From: Aurantiacibacter sediminis
GTDB lineage: Bacteria; Pseudomonadota; Alphaproteobacteria; Sphingomonadales; Sphingomonadaceae
NCBI RefSeq assembly: GCF_016019885.1
Contig: NZ_JAEANY010000001.1
Location: 744,001 to 808,000 of the forward strand
Length of the DNA stretch: 64,000 nucleotides
Reading direction: 5' to 3'
The notes below the pieces were generated by a model, which was not told where the DNA came from, searched no databases, and saw only the letters and a list, made by a program, of their open reading frames with translations. This document shows, one piece after another, positions 1 to 9,392 of the stretch. The number at the start of each line of letters is the position of its first letter. The stretch's first letter is position 1. The translations under genes and the position numbers were made by a program.

Positions 1-1281
1 ATCTTGCGGATGGCATTCGCCATTTCATCGACGGCGAGGGTGAGGAAACCTTCTGCCAGTTCGCCCAGCGCCATCGGCTCCGGCAGCGTTTCCGCGACCT
101 CCGCCAAGCGCGCGCGCGATGCTTCGGGATCGATCGGCTGGTCACCATCCGGCCCGAAGACGTGTGGGAATTCTTCGGGGTCGATCCGGCCGAGAACCAG
201 ATTGCAATCGGTCACCGTCAGCGGGCCGCCTTTGCGATAGCAGGCGGGGCCGGGGTCAGCGCCTGCGCTTTCCGGGCCGACGCGCAGGCGTTGACCGTCG
301 AAGCGGCAGATGGAACCTCCACCCGCCGCCACAGTGTGCACCTGCATCATCGGCGCGGCGATGCGCACGCCTGCGACAACGCTGTCTCCGGTGCGCTCAT
401 ATTCGCCCGAATAATGGCAGACATCGGTGCTCGTCCCGCCCATGTCGAAGCCGATCAACTTTGTGTAGCCGAGCGCCTCTGCCGTCCGGGCCATGCCCAC
501 AACGCCGCCTGCCGGGCCGGAGAGCACCGCATCCTTGCCGCGAAAGGCGTGGGCATCGGCGAGGCCGCCATTGGATTGCATGAAGCGCAAACTGCCGTGA
601 TCTGGTAAACGCTCTGCCAATTGTTCGACATAATCGCGGATCACGGGCGAGAGATAAGCGTCGGCAACGCTGGTATCGCCACGCGGGACGAGGCGGATCA
701 GCGGGGACACCTCATGACTGGCGCTGACCTGCGTAAAGCCCAGCTCGCGCGCAATCGCTGCGACGCGTTTCTCATGATCGGTGTAGGTCCAGCCGTGCAT
801 CAGCACGATAGCAAGCGCATCGAAACCTTCATCGCGCAGTGCCTGCAAGTCGCGCCTTGCTGCCGCTTCATCGAGAGGCGTCAGCACTTCGCCGTCAGCG
901 CCTAGGCGCTCGGTAATTTCGATCGTGCGCTGCTCCAGCCGCTCGGGCTTCACGATGTGCCGCGCGAAAATGTCCGGGCGCGACTGGTTGCCGATCCGCA
1001 GCGCATCGCGGTGGCCCTGCGTAATGGCGAGAGCAACGCGCGCACCCTGACGTTCCAGCAGGGCATTGGTGGCAATCGTTGTGCCGATGCGCAGCTCTGC
1101 AATCGGAGCCTCTCCATAGTCCTCCATCACGCGTCGCACCGCTTCGCTCGCGGCGTCGGGATATTGCTGCGGATTGCTGGACAGCAGCTTGGTTGTCACC
1201 AGCCGCCCATCGGGCAGCTGCGCCACCACATCGGTAAAGGTGCCGCCGCGATCTATGGCGAAGCGATAGGATGCCGTCATG
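1..1281 (-). CDS. Hydantoinase/5-oxoprolinase family protein, N-terminal part (cut by window edge)
   Basis: The first 427 codons are present and the gene continues past the left edge. The translation begins MTASYRFAIDRGGTFTDVVA, the N-terminal phosphate-binding segment (DRGGTFTD) of the hydantoinase A / 5-oxoprolinase superfamily. Further on it carries SGPAGGVVGMA and FDMGGTSTDV, the ATP-binding repeats of this ASKHA-like fold. Family members perform ATP-dependent opening of 5-oxoproline or hydantoin rings. Full 5-oxoprolinases fuse HyuA- and HyuB-like halves, about 1200 residues in all, and whether this one does cannot be seen. It starts 88 bp from, and divergent to, tonB. The ATG is the first in frame and directly precedes the conserved motif. 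Confidence 0.85.
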
Positions 1282-1369
1282 CGCCGATGTCTAGGCAAAG
1301 CGGAACACAATTGCCACGCTTGCGTCAGGCAAGGGAGCGCGCGAAAAGGTGCGTGAGGAGACAAGGGCA

Positions 1370-2098
1370 ATGGCGGAAACCGGATTTCTCGGCAAACGCA
1401 AGAAGCTGGACTGGAAGCTGGTGGTCGGCATCGTGCTGTTCCACCTGCTGGTGCTGTACGGTCTCGCCCGCGCGCTGGTGCCTGAATTCACCGCCAATGT
1501 GATCGAGCAGGCGACCTCTATCGTCACCGTCACCGTACGCACAGCGGAGCCCGAAGCCGAACCCAGCATTGCGCCGCCCCAGCCCGATGAAGGCGCTGCC
1601 GGAGAAGAAGGCCGCGAAGCGACGGCACGGGAAGTCACCGCGCCCGAGCAGCCCCTCCCGCGCCCCAGCCCGGCCCCTCGCGCATCCTCCACCGGCACCG
1701 CCAATGCCTCGGGCGCACGGCGCGAAGGCGAGGGCACCGGCGCTGGCGGCAATGGCGATGGCACGGGCAGCGGCAGGCGCGGATCGGGAAGCGGCGGTGC
1801 AGTCGCCGTGGGGCCGTCGGTGCGTTCCGGCGAGCTCAATGAAGCGCGCGATTTCCCCGTGCCCGAAGGTGGCAGGCAGGCGCGCTTCGGCGGATCGGTG
1901 ACCGTGCATTTCACCGTCACCACCGATGGCCGCGCGCGCAATTGCTCAGTCGCGTCCAGCAGTGTCGATGCCGCGACCACTGCACAGGTCTGCCCGCTGG
2001 TGGTCGAGCGCATCCGCTTCAATCCGGCGACGACGGCAGAGGGCACTCCGGTTGAAGCGCGATACGGGTACCGCGTGGATTTCCGCGCACGATCCTAG
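1370..2098 (+). CDS. tonB: Energy transducer TonB family protein
   Basis: A 242-residue protein with a short cytoplasmic N-terminus (GKRKKLDWK), one membrane anchor at about residues 18-38, and a long Pro/Glu-rich then Gly/Ser-rich periplasmic linker. The C-terminal TonB domain contains GGSVTVHFTVTTDGRARNC and a YGYRVDF end. Such proteins pass proton-motive force from ExbB/ExbD to outer-membrane receptors; three TonB-dependent receptors lie in this window, but exbB/exbD do not. The ATG at 1370 is preferred over an upstream in-frame GTG at 1349 because AGGAG lies 9 bases before it. The Gly-rich linker is an unusual detail. A mannose-1-phosphate guanylyltransferase follows 46 bases later on the same strand. 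Confidence 0.85.
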   Translation: MAETGFLGKRKKLDWKLVVGIVLFHLLVLYGLARALVPEFTANVIEQATSIVTVTVRTAEPEAEPSIAPPQPDEGAAGEEGREATAREVTAPEQPLPRPSPAPRASSTGTANASGARREGEGTGAGGNGDGTGSGRRGSGSGGAVAVGPSVRSGELNEARDFPVPEGGRQARFGGSVTVHFTVTTDGRARNCSVASSSVDAATTAQVCPLVVERIRFNPATTAEGTPVEARYGYRVDFRARS

Positions 2099-2144
2099 AG
2101 TTCGCACTTGCAGTCTTGGCCGCGTTTCCACACAGGATAGCGGC

Positions 2145-3176
2145 ATGAGCCTGATCCATCCCGTTATCATGTGCGGGGGCAGCGGAACGCGCCTCTGGCC
2201 GCGCAGTCGCAAGTCCAAGCCCAAGCCTTTCCTGCCGCTGGTAGGAGAGACGACTTTGTTCGAGCAGACGCTCGCCCGCGCGAGCGATCCTGCCCAATTC
2301 GCGCCGCCTGTGGTTGTTACCGGCAAAGCACATCTGCCGCACGTCGAGGCGCAGCTGTCTGCTGACGATGCGCAAATCATCGTCGAGCCGGAGGCTAAGA
2401 ACACTGCCGCCGCGATTGCGCTCGCCGCGCTCCGACTGCCGGAAGATGCGGTGATGCTGGTGTGCCCCAGCGACCATCACATCGCCGATGTGCCCGCTTT
2501 CCAGGCCGCAGCGCAGGCCGCGGCAAAGCTGGCGCGAGACGATCACATGGTAGCTTTCGGCATCACGCCGACGCATCCTGAAACGGGCTATGGCTACATC
2601 CTTCAAGGTGATGCGCTGGAGGGCGGCTTCGCTGTCCGGCGATTCGTCGAAAAGCCCGATCTTGAACGCGCCACGCAGTTTCTCGCCGATGGCGGATATA
2701 GCTGGAACGGCGGGATTTTCGCCTTCCGAGCTGGCGCTTTCATCGCCGAGCTTGAAGCGCATCGTCCTGAGCTGGCGGCAGCGGTCAGGGCGTCCGTGTA
2801 TGAGGGCAAGCAGGATGGCGCGCGATTCCATCCGGCGGCCGATGCCTTCGCCCAGATCCAGTCTGAATCGGTCGATTATGCAGTGATGGAAGAGACATCC
2901 CGCGCGGCCATGGTGCCTGTTTCCATGGGCTGGTCCGATATCGGCAGCTGGCATTCGCTGCGCGATGCGCGCGAGGCTGATGAACAGGGCAACCGGGTGC
3001 GCGGCAAGGCCGATCTGGTCGATTGCAGCAATGTGCTGGTCGATAGCGACGGGCCGCGCGTTTCCGTGATAGGCCTCAGCGATGTGGCCATCGTGGTCGA
3101 TGGCGATGATGTGCTCGTCACCACCATGGCTGGCGCACAGAAAGTTGGCTCGCTTCCGGGCGCGAAAAACCAGTAA
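2145..3176 (+). CDS. manC: Mannose-1-phosphate guanylyltransferase (single-domain form)
   Basis: A 343-residue nucleotidyltransferase making GDP-mannose from mannose-1-phosphate and GTP, a precursor of polysaccharides and glycosylated surface structures. The signature GGSGTRLWPRSRKSKPKPFL sits at residues 10-29; FVEKPD and the segment WNGGIFAFRAG are the later sugar-nucleotide pocket motifs. It ends without the C-terminal cupin of bifunctional AlgA/XanB enzymes (about 480 residues), so no phosphomannose isomerase activity is expected. The ATG follows AGGAT at about 8 bases. It converges on the bacteriophytochrome gene, leaving only 6 bases between stops. No other polysaccharide genes flank it. 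Confidence 0.88.
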   Translation: MSLIHPVIMCGGSGTRLWPRSRKSKPKPFLPLVGETTLFEQTLARASDPAQFAPPVVVTGKAHLPHVEAQLSADDAQIIVEPEAKNTAAAIALAALRLPEDAVMLVCPSDHHIADVPAFQAAAQAAAKLARDDHMVAFGITPTHPETGYGYILQGDALEGGFAVRRFVEKPDLERATQFLADGGYSWNGGIFAFRAGAFIAELEAHRPELAAAVRASVYEGKQDGARFHPAADAFAQIQSESVDYAVMEETSRAAMVPVSMGWSDIGSWHSLRDAREADEQGNRVRGKADLVDCSNVLVDSDGPRVSVIGLSDVAIVVDGDDVLVTTMAGAQKVGSLPGAKNQ

Positions 3177-3182
3177 TCGCGC

Positions 3183-5744
3183 CTAGCTTTTCAGGTCCGC
3201 GACGATTTTTTCGAGATCGGATTTGGCGTAAGGTTTCTGGATGACGCCGCGCGCTTCCGTGCGGGAAAGCTTCTCCATCGCTTCGCCATACCCGGTGACA
3301 AACCAGAACGGGATGCCGCGCTCGCTCAGAGCCTGCGCGACAGGCTCACTGGTTTCGTCTCCCAGATTGAAGTCGAGCATGGCAAAAGCGGGAGAGCTGC
3401 TTCCCAGCACATCGAGGGCCGAAGCGCAGCTGGCGGCGACATTGATATTGGCAAAGCCCATGTCGGACAGCATTTCTTCTGCGTCCATGGCGATGATCAT
3501 GCTGTCTTCCACGACCAGCACGCCGTCTCGCCGATCCGATTTGCTCACCCGATAGGCTCCCTTATTATCATTGGCAGCATCGTCTGCATCTTCCTCTGCT
3601 TCATTTTCCGAAGGTTCAACCAGATTGGATGGGATGATGAAATCGGCCTCTACACCTGACAATTCGTAACGAACATCCGCGCTCCCTTTGAGCTCAAAGG
3701 GAATCGATTTCTGGATTATCGTAGTGCCAAAACCGCGCCGCTCTGGGGCCTTGACCGGAGGCCCGCCAATTTCGCGCCAGTGGATTTCCAAATCGGTATG
3801 GCGATTAAATTCCAGCCCGATTTCCAAATGCCCCTTGCGATCGCACAGGCAGCCATATTTGGCCGAATTGGTCATCATCTCGTGGATCACGAGGGCCATC
3901 ACGGTGAAGGCTTCGGGCGAAATCAGCGCGTCCGGCCCGGTGATAATCACCCGGTCGACCTTTCCTGACAGATAGGCTTCGGCCTCCGCCAGAATAAGCT
4001 CTTTCAGCGAAGCGGGAGACCATTGCTTGCGGGTAATCTGATCGTGCGCCAGTGCCAACGCGCGAATGCGCCCGCCGACCATGTCTGCGAACTGGCCAAT
4101 GTCGTTCGCTTCGCTCTTGCTTTGCCCAATCAGGCTGCGGATCAGCGTCAGAATATTGCGCACGCGGTGATTGAGCTCGGCGATCAGCAGTTCCTGTCGC
4201 TCCTGCGCGCGGGTGCGTTCCTGCATCTGCTCGTCAGTGATGCGCAGGATGACTTCGAGCAGCGTAACGCGCAGGTTTTCTGCAATCAGCAGTTCTTCTT
4301 CGGTCCAGGGTGAGGATTTTCCGCTGACTTCTTCCTTCCACGCCGCAAAGCTTTCGCGCGGGGTCAGCCGGTCGCCATCTGGGCCCGTTTGCACAGGCTT
4401 TTGCGGATTTCCGGCCCATGTCACTACCCGCGCCATTTCCCGCCGCCACAGCACGACATAATCGCGGGGCCGACGGGAGACAGGAATGATCAGCGCGCCC
4501 GTTGCCTTATCGGCAAAAGCTGCCGCGGCTGGAATGATCCCGGCAAGCGCATCATTGTGAACAAGACTGCCGGTAGAGGACGTGTTGAGCGAAGGAATGA
4601 TGGCCGCAAATTCGCTCTCGCTCGGCGCATGGCCGCGCGAGGTATATTCGCCATCGACATAGGCGCTCATCCCGTCATGCGGAATGATCTTCTCGATCGA
4701 ATCTTCGATCAAGCCGAGATTCTTCGACAGCGAACCACCGCCAACCAGCACGCTCATCAGCTTTTCGTGCAGGCTGTGGGCTTGATCGCGCACCTTGTGC
4801 CCTGCCGAAGCGATGGCGAGATCAAGCTGCATGGAGAACAGCTGTGAAAACAATTCGGCCATGGTGCGAACCGGGAAAGGCAGGACTTTCGCCGAGTAAT
4901 TGTGACAGGCAAACAGGCCCCACAATTTGCCACGCACGACAATGGATACGCTCACGCTCGCTTTCACACCCATGTTGTGCAGATATTGGATGTGGATCGG
5001 TGACACCGAGCGCAGCGTGCTCATGGACAGATCGATCGGCGCGCCGTCTAGCGTTGTTGCGGGCTCGATCGGAACAGGCGTTGCATCGACATCGCTGATG
5101 ATGCGGAACAGGTTGCGCAGATAGAGCTGGCGGGCCTGTTTGGGAATGTCGCTCGCCGGATAGCGCAGGCCGTGGAAGGCATCGAGTTCGCGTTCTTTCG
5201 CTTCGGCAATCACTTCACCGCTTTCATCGGGATGGAAGCGGTAGACCATGACGCGATCGAAGCCGAGCAGGGTCTTGAGCTCCTTCGCGGCGGCCTCGCA
5301 CAGCTCTGGGATGGTCGACATGCGCTCAAGCCGGCTCATGACAGGACGCAGCGTGCTTGTTTGCTGGCTCGCGCCGTCACGTGTCGTCGGCTCCAGCTCG
5401 ATCACGATATAGGTGCCGGTGACATGCACCGCGACATCGAAAATGCGATTATCGTGGAGCAGATCCACACCGAAGATGCGCTCGACCTCGTCCATTTCAC
5501 GGGCGTGCGCAACGCGTTCACGAAGTGTGGCGAGCGCATCGGCGCTCAGATGGTCGGAGAGCCGATCTCCGATGGCGATGGAGCTGCGCGGACTCAGCAG
5601 TTCATCTAGATTGGCCGAACGAAAGGCGACATTCCAATCGGCGGTAACAGCGATCAGAGCACCGAAGTCCTGAATATGGCCGAGCTGGTGGATCGGCTCC
5701 CGATCGCAGCTGGTCAGATCGACTGGTTGCGAGTGAACATTCAT
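3183..5744 (-). CDS. bphP: Bacteriophytochrome hybrid histidine kinase (PAS-GAF-PHY-HWE kinase-REC)
   Basis: An 853-residue red/far-red photoreceptor. The biliverdin-attaching Cys is at residue 13 in LTSCDREPIH, followed by the PAS core. The GAF domain has YRFHPDESGEVIAE and RYPASDIP, and the PHY tongue has WAGNPQKP and TPRESFAAW. The kinase is of the HWE class: ELNHRVRN at about residue 512 with its phospho-accepting His, HEMMTNSAKYG as N-box and IHWREIGG. A C-terminal receiver (VLVVEDS, phospho-acceptor in AMLDFNLGD, Lys in IQKPYAK) occupies the last 120 residues, so this is a hybrid kinase. It overlaps the heme oxygenase gene by 4 bases, giving a self-sufficient chromophore-photoreceptor operon. 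The output partner is not in the window. Confidence 0.93.
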   Translation of the reverse strand: MNVHSQPVDLTSCDREPIHQLGHIQDFGALIAVTADWNVAFRSANLDELLSPRSSIAIGDRLSDHLSADALATLRERVAHAREMDEVERIFGVDLLHDNRIFDVAVHVTGTYIVIELEPTTRDGASQQTSTLRPVMSRLERMSTIPELCEAAAKELKTLLGFDRVMVYRFHPDESGEVIAEAKERELDAFHGLRYPASDIPKQARQLYLRNLFRIISDVDATPVPIEPATTLDGAPIDLSMSTLRSVSPIHIQYLHNMGVKASVSVSIVVRGKLWGLFACHNYSAKVLPFPVRTMAELFSQLFSMQLDLAIASAGHKVRDQAHSLHEKLMSVLVGGGSLSKNLGLIEDSIEKIIPHDGMSAYVDGEYTSRGHAPSESEFAAIIPSLNTSSTGSLVHNDALAGIIPAAAAFADKATGALIIPVSRRPRDYVVLWRREMARVVTWAGNPQKPVQTGPDGDRLTPRESFAAWKEEVSGKSSPWTEEELLIAENLRVTLLEVILRITDEQMQERTRAQERQELLIAELNHRVRNILTLIRSLIGQSKSEANDIGQFADMVGGRIRALALAHDQITRKQWSPASLKELILAEAEAYLSGKVDRVIITGPDALISPEAFTVMALVIHEMMTNSAKYGCLCDRKGHLEIGLEFNRHTDLEIHWREIGGPPVKAPERRGFGTTIIQKSIPFELKGSADVRYELSGVEADFIIPSNLVEPSENEAEEDADDAANDNKGAYRVSKSDRRDGVLVVEDSMIIAMDAEEMLSDMGFANINVAASCASALDVLGSSSPAFAMLDFNLGDETSEPVAQALSERGIPFWFVTGYGEAMEKLSRTEARGVIQKPYAKSDLEKIVADLKS

Positions 5745-6304
5745 GCGGCCGCTTTGCTTTCTGCCTGCTCGGCAAAGATGGTCAAAAAGTGAGCAAAAAC
5801 CGATGAAGCAGCGGTGATCGCAGGTTGCGCATGGACTTTGGACATCGGGCGGTCAAGCTGCGGGCGTAGGCTGCGCCAGAATTGTCGCATTGTTTCATCC
5901 GCGAGGAAGCTGTCCGGCAGTCCTGATGACGCATCTTTGAGTGTTTTCAGCATCATGCGATTGCCCAGGTGCGACCCGGCGATGGCCCATGCCAAGCCGA
6001 TCGGATCGCTGCTTTTCGGCAGCTCGAACCGCAGGGAGGGTGCCGGGACCGACCGACCCATGGCGCTGAGATCAGCAGCGATCAGAAGGGCGACCTGAGG
6101 AGGAGAAAAGTCGGACGGACAGTCCCGCGCGACCCACTCCTCTATCGGCAGGCGCGCACAATATTGACGCGTCAGAAAGCGGGCATAGCTCTCTGCATCG
6201 GTCAGTTCATCAGCGTCGGTCGTCGCATCAAGGGCGGCGTGGTGCTTTGCCGTTTCCTGTCGCAACAAAAGCCGCAAAGTGGTGGTATGGTCCGTGCCGG
6301 ACAA
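5741..6304 (-). CDS. bphO: Biliverdin-producing heme oxygenase
   Basis: A 187-residue alpha-helical heme oxygenase that would open heme to biliverdin, the bacteriophytochrome chromophore. LRQETAKHHAALD near the N-terminus carries the proximal heme His region; a Gly-containing distal helix is likely at AIAGSHLGNRM. The stop overlaps the bphP start in an ATGA arrangement, so translation is probably coupled. The first in-frame ATG would give a 57-residue Cys-containing extension that does not look like the family. I chose TTG at 6304 because AGGAG lies 9 bases upstream and the length then matches bacterial BphO proteins. A DUF2721 gene is divergent to it. Confidence 0.85.
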   Translation of the reverse strand: MSGTDHTTTLRLLLRQETAKHHAALDATTDADELTDAESYARFLTRQYCARLPIEEWVARDCPSDFSPPQVALLIAADLSAMGRSVPAPSLRFELPKSSDPIGLAWAIAGSHLGNRMMLKTLKDASSGLPDSFLADETMRQFWRSLRPQLDRPMSKVHAQPAITAASSVFAHFLTIFAEQAESKAAA

Positions 6305-6432
6305 CTCTTCTCTCTCCTGCACGGCACACTTGCACTGGAAACCTGAATTAGCGACCTTATACGCAAATATGCCCAAGCATGGGACACAAGCTGACTGCAC
6401 CGGAAAAGTCCAGCAAAATTCGGAACTTCCAT

Positions 6433-6900
6433 ATGATTCAGACAATCGAATCCGGCGGAATGATCGCCCAGACAATCCAGTTGGCGTTGGCGCCCGTCTT
6501 CGTGCTTGTCGCTATCGGAACGATCATCGCCACGTTGACCCAGCGGCTTGGCCGTGTCGTCGATCGCAGCCGCGAGCTGCAGGCGCTACATGCAAAGACC
6601 GAGGGCGCGGAGCATGACATGGTCGTGCGCGAAATTCGCCAGCTTGACCGCCGGATCGATCTCATCAGCAGCGCGCTGAGGGTCCTTGTGCAATCGGCGC
6701 TGGCTATCGGGGTCACCGTGGTGCTGCTATTTGCAGAGGAGTTCGCGCATATCGGGCTCAATCCGATAGCGGCAGGCACTTTCATTCTCGCGATCGGACT
6801 GCTGATGTGGGCGCTGGTACTGTTTTTGCGCGAAACACGCGAAGCGACCGAAGCCCTTCGCATTCCGGAAAGCTATCTGGAGAAAGAGCGCAAGCTCTGA
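6433..6900 (+). CDS. DUF2721 family membrane protein
   Basis: About 155 residues with three predicted membrane helices. The first spans IQLALAPVFVLVAIGTIIATL, followed by the family hallmark TQRLGRVVDRSRELQ and then two C-terminal helices (residues about 85-105 and 110-130). The family has no established function. The start is uncertain: ATG 6433 is called, while ATG 6379 would add 18 residues and neither has a clear ribosome site. The gene is divergent to bphO, sharing a short upstream region, and converges on the PHA-granule-region protein with 4 bases between stops. Confidence 0.75.
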   Translation: MIQTIESGGMIAQTIQLALAPVFVLVAIGTIIATLTQRLGRVVDRSRELQALHAKTEGAEHDMVVREIRQLDRRIDLISSALRVLVQSALAIGVTVVLLFAEEFAHIGLNPIAAGTFILAIGLLMWALVLFLRETREATEALRIPESYLEKERKL

Positions 6901-6904
6901 GCGC

Positions 6905-7213
6905 TCAGTCTTTCGGCGGTTCAAGCAAGCGAGGACCCTGATCGGCAATCGCGCCTTCGACAATCGGCTTCAAAAAGCCGAGGGCTGGCGGCAGCGTCAT
7001 TTCGAACAGCACCTGTTCGTCCTCAATATCGATGGTGCCGCTCAGCACTTGACCAATGGCGCTGACAGAGAGAGCGAGGCGGTCTTGCGTCGGCCAGCTG
7101 GTCGTCACCTCGGCCATGCCACCCGGTATATTGTCGGCAATCTTGTGGCTGTTGGCCTGCAAGCGGCGGCGCACTTCTTCCCGACCCAGATTATGCGGTA
7201 TCGCAACGCGCAT
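6905..7213 (-). CDS. Polyhydroxyalkanoic acid system family protein (PHA_gran_rgn type)
   Basis: A 102-residue protein beginning MRVAIPHNLGREEVRRRL, followed by a beta-rich domain in which alternating strands (VTTSWPTQDRLALSVSA, GTIDIEDEQVLFEMTLP) resemble the small family found near polyhydroxyalkanoate genes. Its biochemical role is not known, and no PHA synthase or phasin gene is in the window, so a storage-granule link is only by family. Its ATG overlaps the stop of the upstream XpaC-like gene by one base (TGATG), so it is the last gene of a telA-xpaC-like operon. Confidence 0.7.
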   Translation of the reverse strand: MRVAIPHNLGREEVRRRLQANSHKIADNIPGGMAEVTTSWPTQDRLALSVSAIGQVLSGTIDIEDEQVLFEMTLPPALGFLKPIVEGAIADQGPRLLEPPKD

Positions 7214-8073
7214 CAGCGCTTCGCCTTGGATCGGTCAAGCTCGGGAAGCGGAACGCCCGATCCTTCATTAAGCGGCACGCCATTTTCCAGCGGATTGCCA
7301 TCGGCATCGCCATAGCGATAGTCGAGGTAGCGATCCTTGATGGCAAGTGCGTCGAGCGACCCTTCGGCAAGTTGGCGGGTAACGCTGTCGATTTCCTTGC
7401 TAATCTTTCCAAGGCTGCTGACGAGCTGCCTGTCCGGCGTCGATCCGGCGCGCTCCTCACCGCGCAAATGGGCCGGGATGCGGGTGTAGCTTTCGATCGT
7501 TTCGGGCAGGATCTCTCCCACCAGCTTACGCACTTCGCCCGCCGCCGGATGATCGGGATCGACATGTACCAGCTGTTTGCCGAGCGCATCCAATTGCTGT
7601 CCCATGGTCCCGACGATATTTTGCGCAGGGGCAGGCAAGTTTGCTCGCTGGCTTTCCAGCCAAATCTCTGTCTGGGCGACAAGACGCTTTGCGTCCTGCG
7701 TCCGGCGTAGATCGACGCGCTGCGGTGTCTTCATCCTTGGGAAAGCCAAAAACAGCGTAAAGAGCGTCATGGCGAGAAGACCGGCAATCATCACGCCGAT
7801 GACATCAATCCCGCCCATCAGCAGGCCGACCACGACGGCGCCTACGATCACAACGCCCACGCTACCAAAAGCCCGGATCAATTTCTTGATCCAGTGCTTG
7901 GCTTTCATCCGCACGGAATGGCTGCCGATCGATTTTTTGAAGGCGTGCCCTGCCAGATCGATGGCCAGGTCCTTGCCATCGCGCCGGTGCCGACCACCCT
8001 TGCGATTGTCATCAAGCACACGGCGGGCATCGTCCATGATGCGTTCGCTGAACCGGATAAGGTCCTTGTCCAT
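7213..8073 (-). CDS. XpaC-like (5-bromo-4-chloroindolyl phosphate hydrolysis family) membrane protein
   Basis: 286 residues. A basic, cytoplasmic-looking N-terminus (DDNRKGGRHRRDGKD) is followed by two adjacent membrane helices at about residues 70-115 (VGVVIVGAVVVGLLMGG and VIGVMIAGLLAMTLFTLFLAF). A long soluble helical tail contains a conserved YTRIPAHLRGEE-type segment and ends in acidic, Pro-rich sequence. The layout and its position directly behind a TelA gene match the XpaC/TelA pairs of many bacteria. Despite the family name, no catalytic motif for phosphate hydrolysis is visible. The function is unknown; a membrane partner for the TelA coiled-coil protein is an inference. Confidence 0.62.
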   Translation of the reverse strand: MDKDLIRFSERIMDDARRVLDDNRKGGRHRRDGKDLAIDLAGHAFKKSIGSHSVRMKAKHWIKKLIRAFGSVGVVIVGAVVVGLLMGGIDVIGVMIAGLLAMTLFTLFLAFPRMKTPQRVDLRRTQDAKRLVAQTEIWLESQRANLPAPAQNIVGTMGQQLDALGKQLVHVDPDHPAAGEVRKLVGEILPETIESYTRIPAHLRGEERAGSTPDRQLVSSLGKISKEIDSVTRQLAEGSLDALAIKDRYLDYRYGDADGNPLENGVPLNEGSGVPLPELDRSKAKR

Positions 8074-8083
8074 CGTCTTCTCT

Positions 8084-9292
8084 TTACGACTCCAGCGTCA
8101 GCAGGCCGCTATCCTGCACTTGCTGCGCAGCCTGCGCCTGCCCCTCGGCACGGGCGATATAGCCCTTGGATTTCTCGACTTCGGTCGAAAGCACATCCAC
8201 GGTCTGCTTCATGCTGTCGAGCGCGCGGATCTTGAAGCTGTCGACTTCGTCCATCGTGTCGTAAATGTTCTGGAAGGCGCGTTGCAGCGTTTCCATCGGG
8301 ATGGTGCTGCTGGCGGCCTGCTCGTGGATCTTGGCGGTGTTCTCGCGCAGCATTTCGCCGGTGGAATCGATGATGCCCGCCGTCGTCTGGTTGAGCGCGG
8401 TAATCTGGCCCAGCACCAGTTTCTGGTTCGTCATCGCCTGTGCCACCGTAACCGCCGTGCGCAGCGCACCGACAGTCGTCGTGCTGGCGCGGTCCACGCC
8501 CTTCACCAGTTCGACATTGTTCTTTTTGACGAGGTCGAGCGCGAGATAGCCCTGCACCGACACTGCCATCTGGGTGAGCAGATCCTGCGTGCGTTGGCGA
8601 ACGTAGAACAGCGCGGTTTCACGGATAGCCTTGGCCTTTTCCGGATCGGTCGCGTCGAGTTCTGCGGCCTTTTCCTCAAGCTCTCCATCCAGCGTCTTGG
8701 CGATATGGATCATCTGCTCAAGCTTGCCCATGGCTTCCCAAAGCTTCTGGCGCTCCACATCGATGGCGGCATTGTCCATTATCAGCTCATCCTTGCCGCT
8801 GGAAAGCCGGGCGAGGATCGACTGGATATGGCCCTGCGCAGATGTGTAGCCGTCGAAATAGTTTTTCAGCTTGTTGCCGAACGGGATGATGCCGAAGAGC
8901 TTGCGACCGGTCATCTTGCCCTTGCGACCCGGATCGAGATCTTCGACCGTGCGGCGCAGTTCGGCAAGGTCTGCGCCAACGCCCGAATCCTGATCCATCG
9001 CGCGCACCGGGCGGTCGAGGAAGCGATTGGACATCTGGCTCGCCGCCATGATTTCCTTGCGCCCCATATTGGTGATCTGATCGACCTTCTTGCCGAAATC
9101 GGGAGAATTGGCATCGAGCGCGATCAGTTCGTCGACAAAGCCATCGACCTTTTGCTGCAGCTTGCTCTTCTGCTCTTCATCCACGGGGACGAGGCCGGCA
9201 GCCCGTTCGGGCGCGACATGCGGCACCGGATCGGGCGGCGTCAGGTCAAAATCGTTTTCGGTTTTGGTCGTCGTCTGGTTCGTCGTGGCCAT
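8084..9292 (-). CDS. Toxic anion resistance protein, TelA family
   Basis: 402 residues, almost entirely helical with coiled-coil-like heptads, and no membrane segment. Recognisable TelA segments are ISNRFLDRPVRAM-like (MSNRFLDRPVRAMD), the KGKMTGRKLFGIIPFGNKLKNYF stretch near residue 140, and the C-terminal TTVGALRTAVTVAQAMTNQKLVL repeat. Named after plasmid tellurite resistance (KlaA/TelA), chromosomal members are poorly characterised and may act on envelope stress. It leads the minus-strand operon with the XpaC-like and PHA-region genes, and diverges from the DUF389 gene across 100 bp. No other tellurite-resistance gene (terBCD, tehAB) is nearby, so a specific tellurite role is doubtful. 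Confidence 0.85.
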   Translation of the reverse strand: MATTNQTTTKTENDFDLTPPDPVPHVAPERAAGLVPVDEEQKSKLQQKVDGFVDELIALDANSPDFGKKVDQITNMGRKEIMAASQMSNRFLDRPVRAMDQDSGVGADLAELRRTVEDLDPGRKGKMTGRKLFGIIPFGNKLKNYFDGYTSAQGHIQSILARLSSGKDELIMDNAAIDVERQKLWEAMGKLEQMIHIAKTLDGELEEKAAELDATDPEKAKAIRETALFYVRQRTQDLLTQMAVSVQGYLALDLVKKNNVELVKGVDRASTTTVGALRTAVTVAQAMTNQKLVLGQITALNQTTAGIIDSTGEMLRENTAKIHEQAASSTIPMETLQRAFQNIYDTMDEVDSFKIRALDSMKQTVDVLSTEVEKSKGYIARAEGQAQAAQQVQDSGLLTLES

Positions 9293-9392
9293 CGCGGCAA
9301 AAATCCCTCTCTGCTCCTACTTCACTGTATTAATGATGCAAGACACGTGTTTCAACCTTTGTCACAGGGAGTTTCCGCGATAATAGGCTGCA

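Noticed and set aside
6305-6475. N-terminal extension of the heme oxygenase from an upstream ATG
   Set aside because: The extra 57 residues contain four Cys and no family similarity, and a good ribosome site precedes the TTG at 6304.
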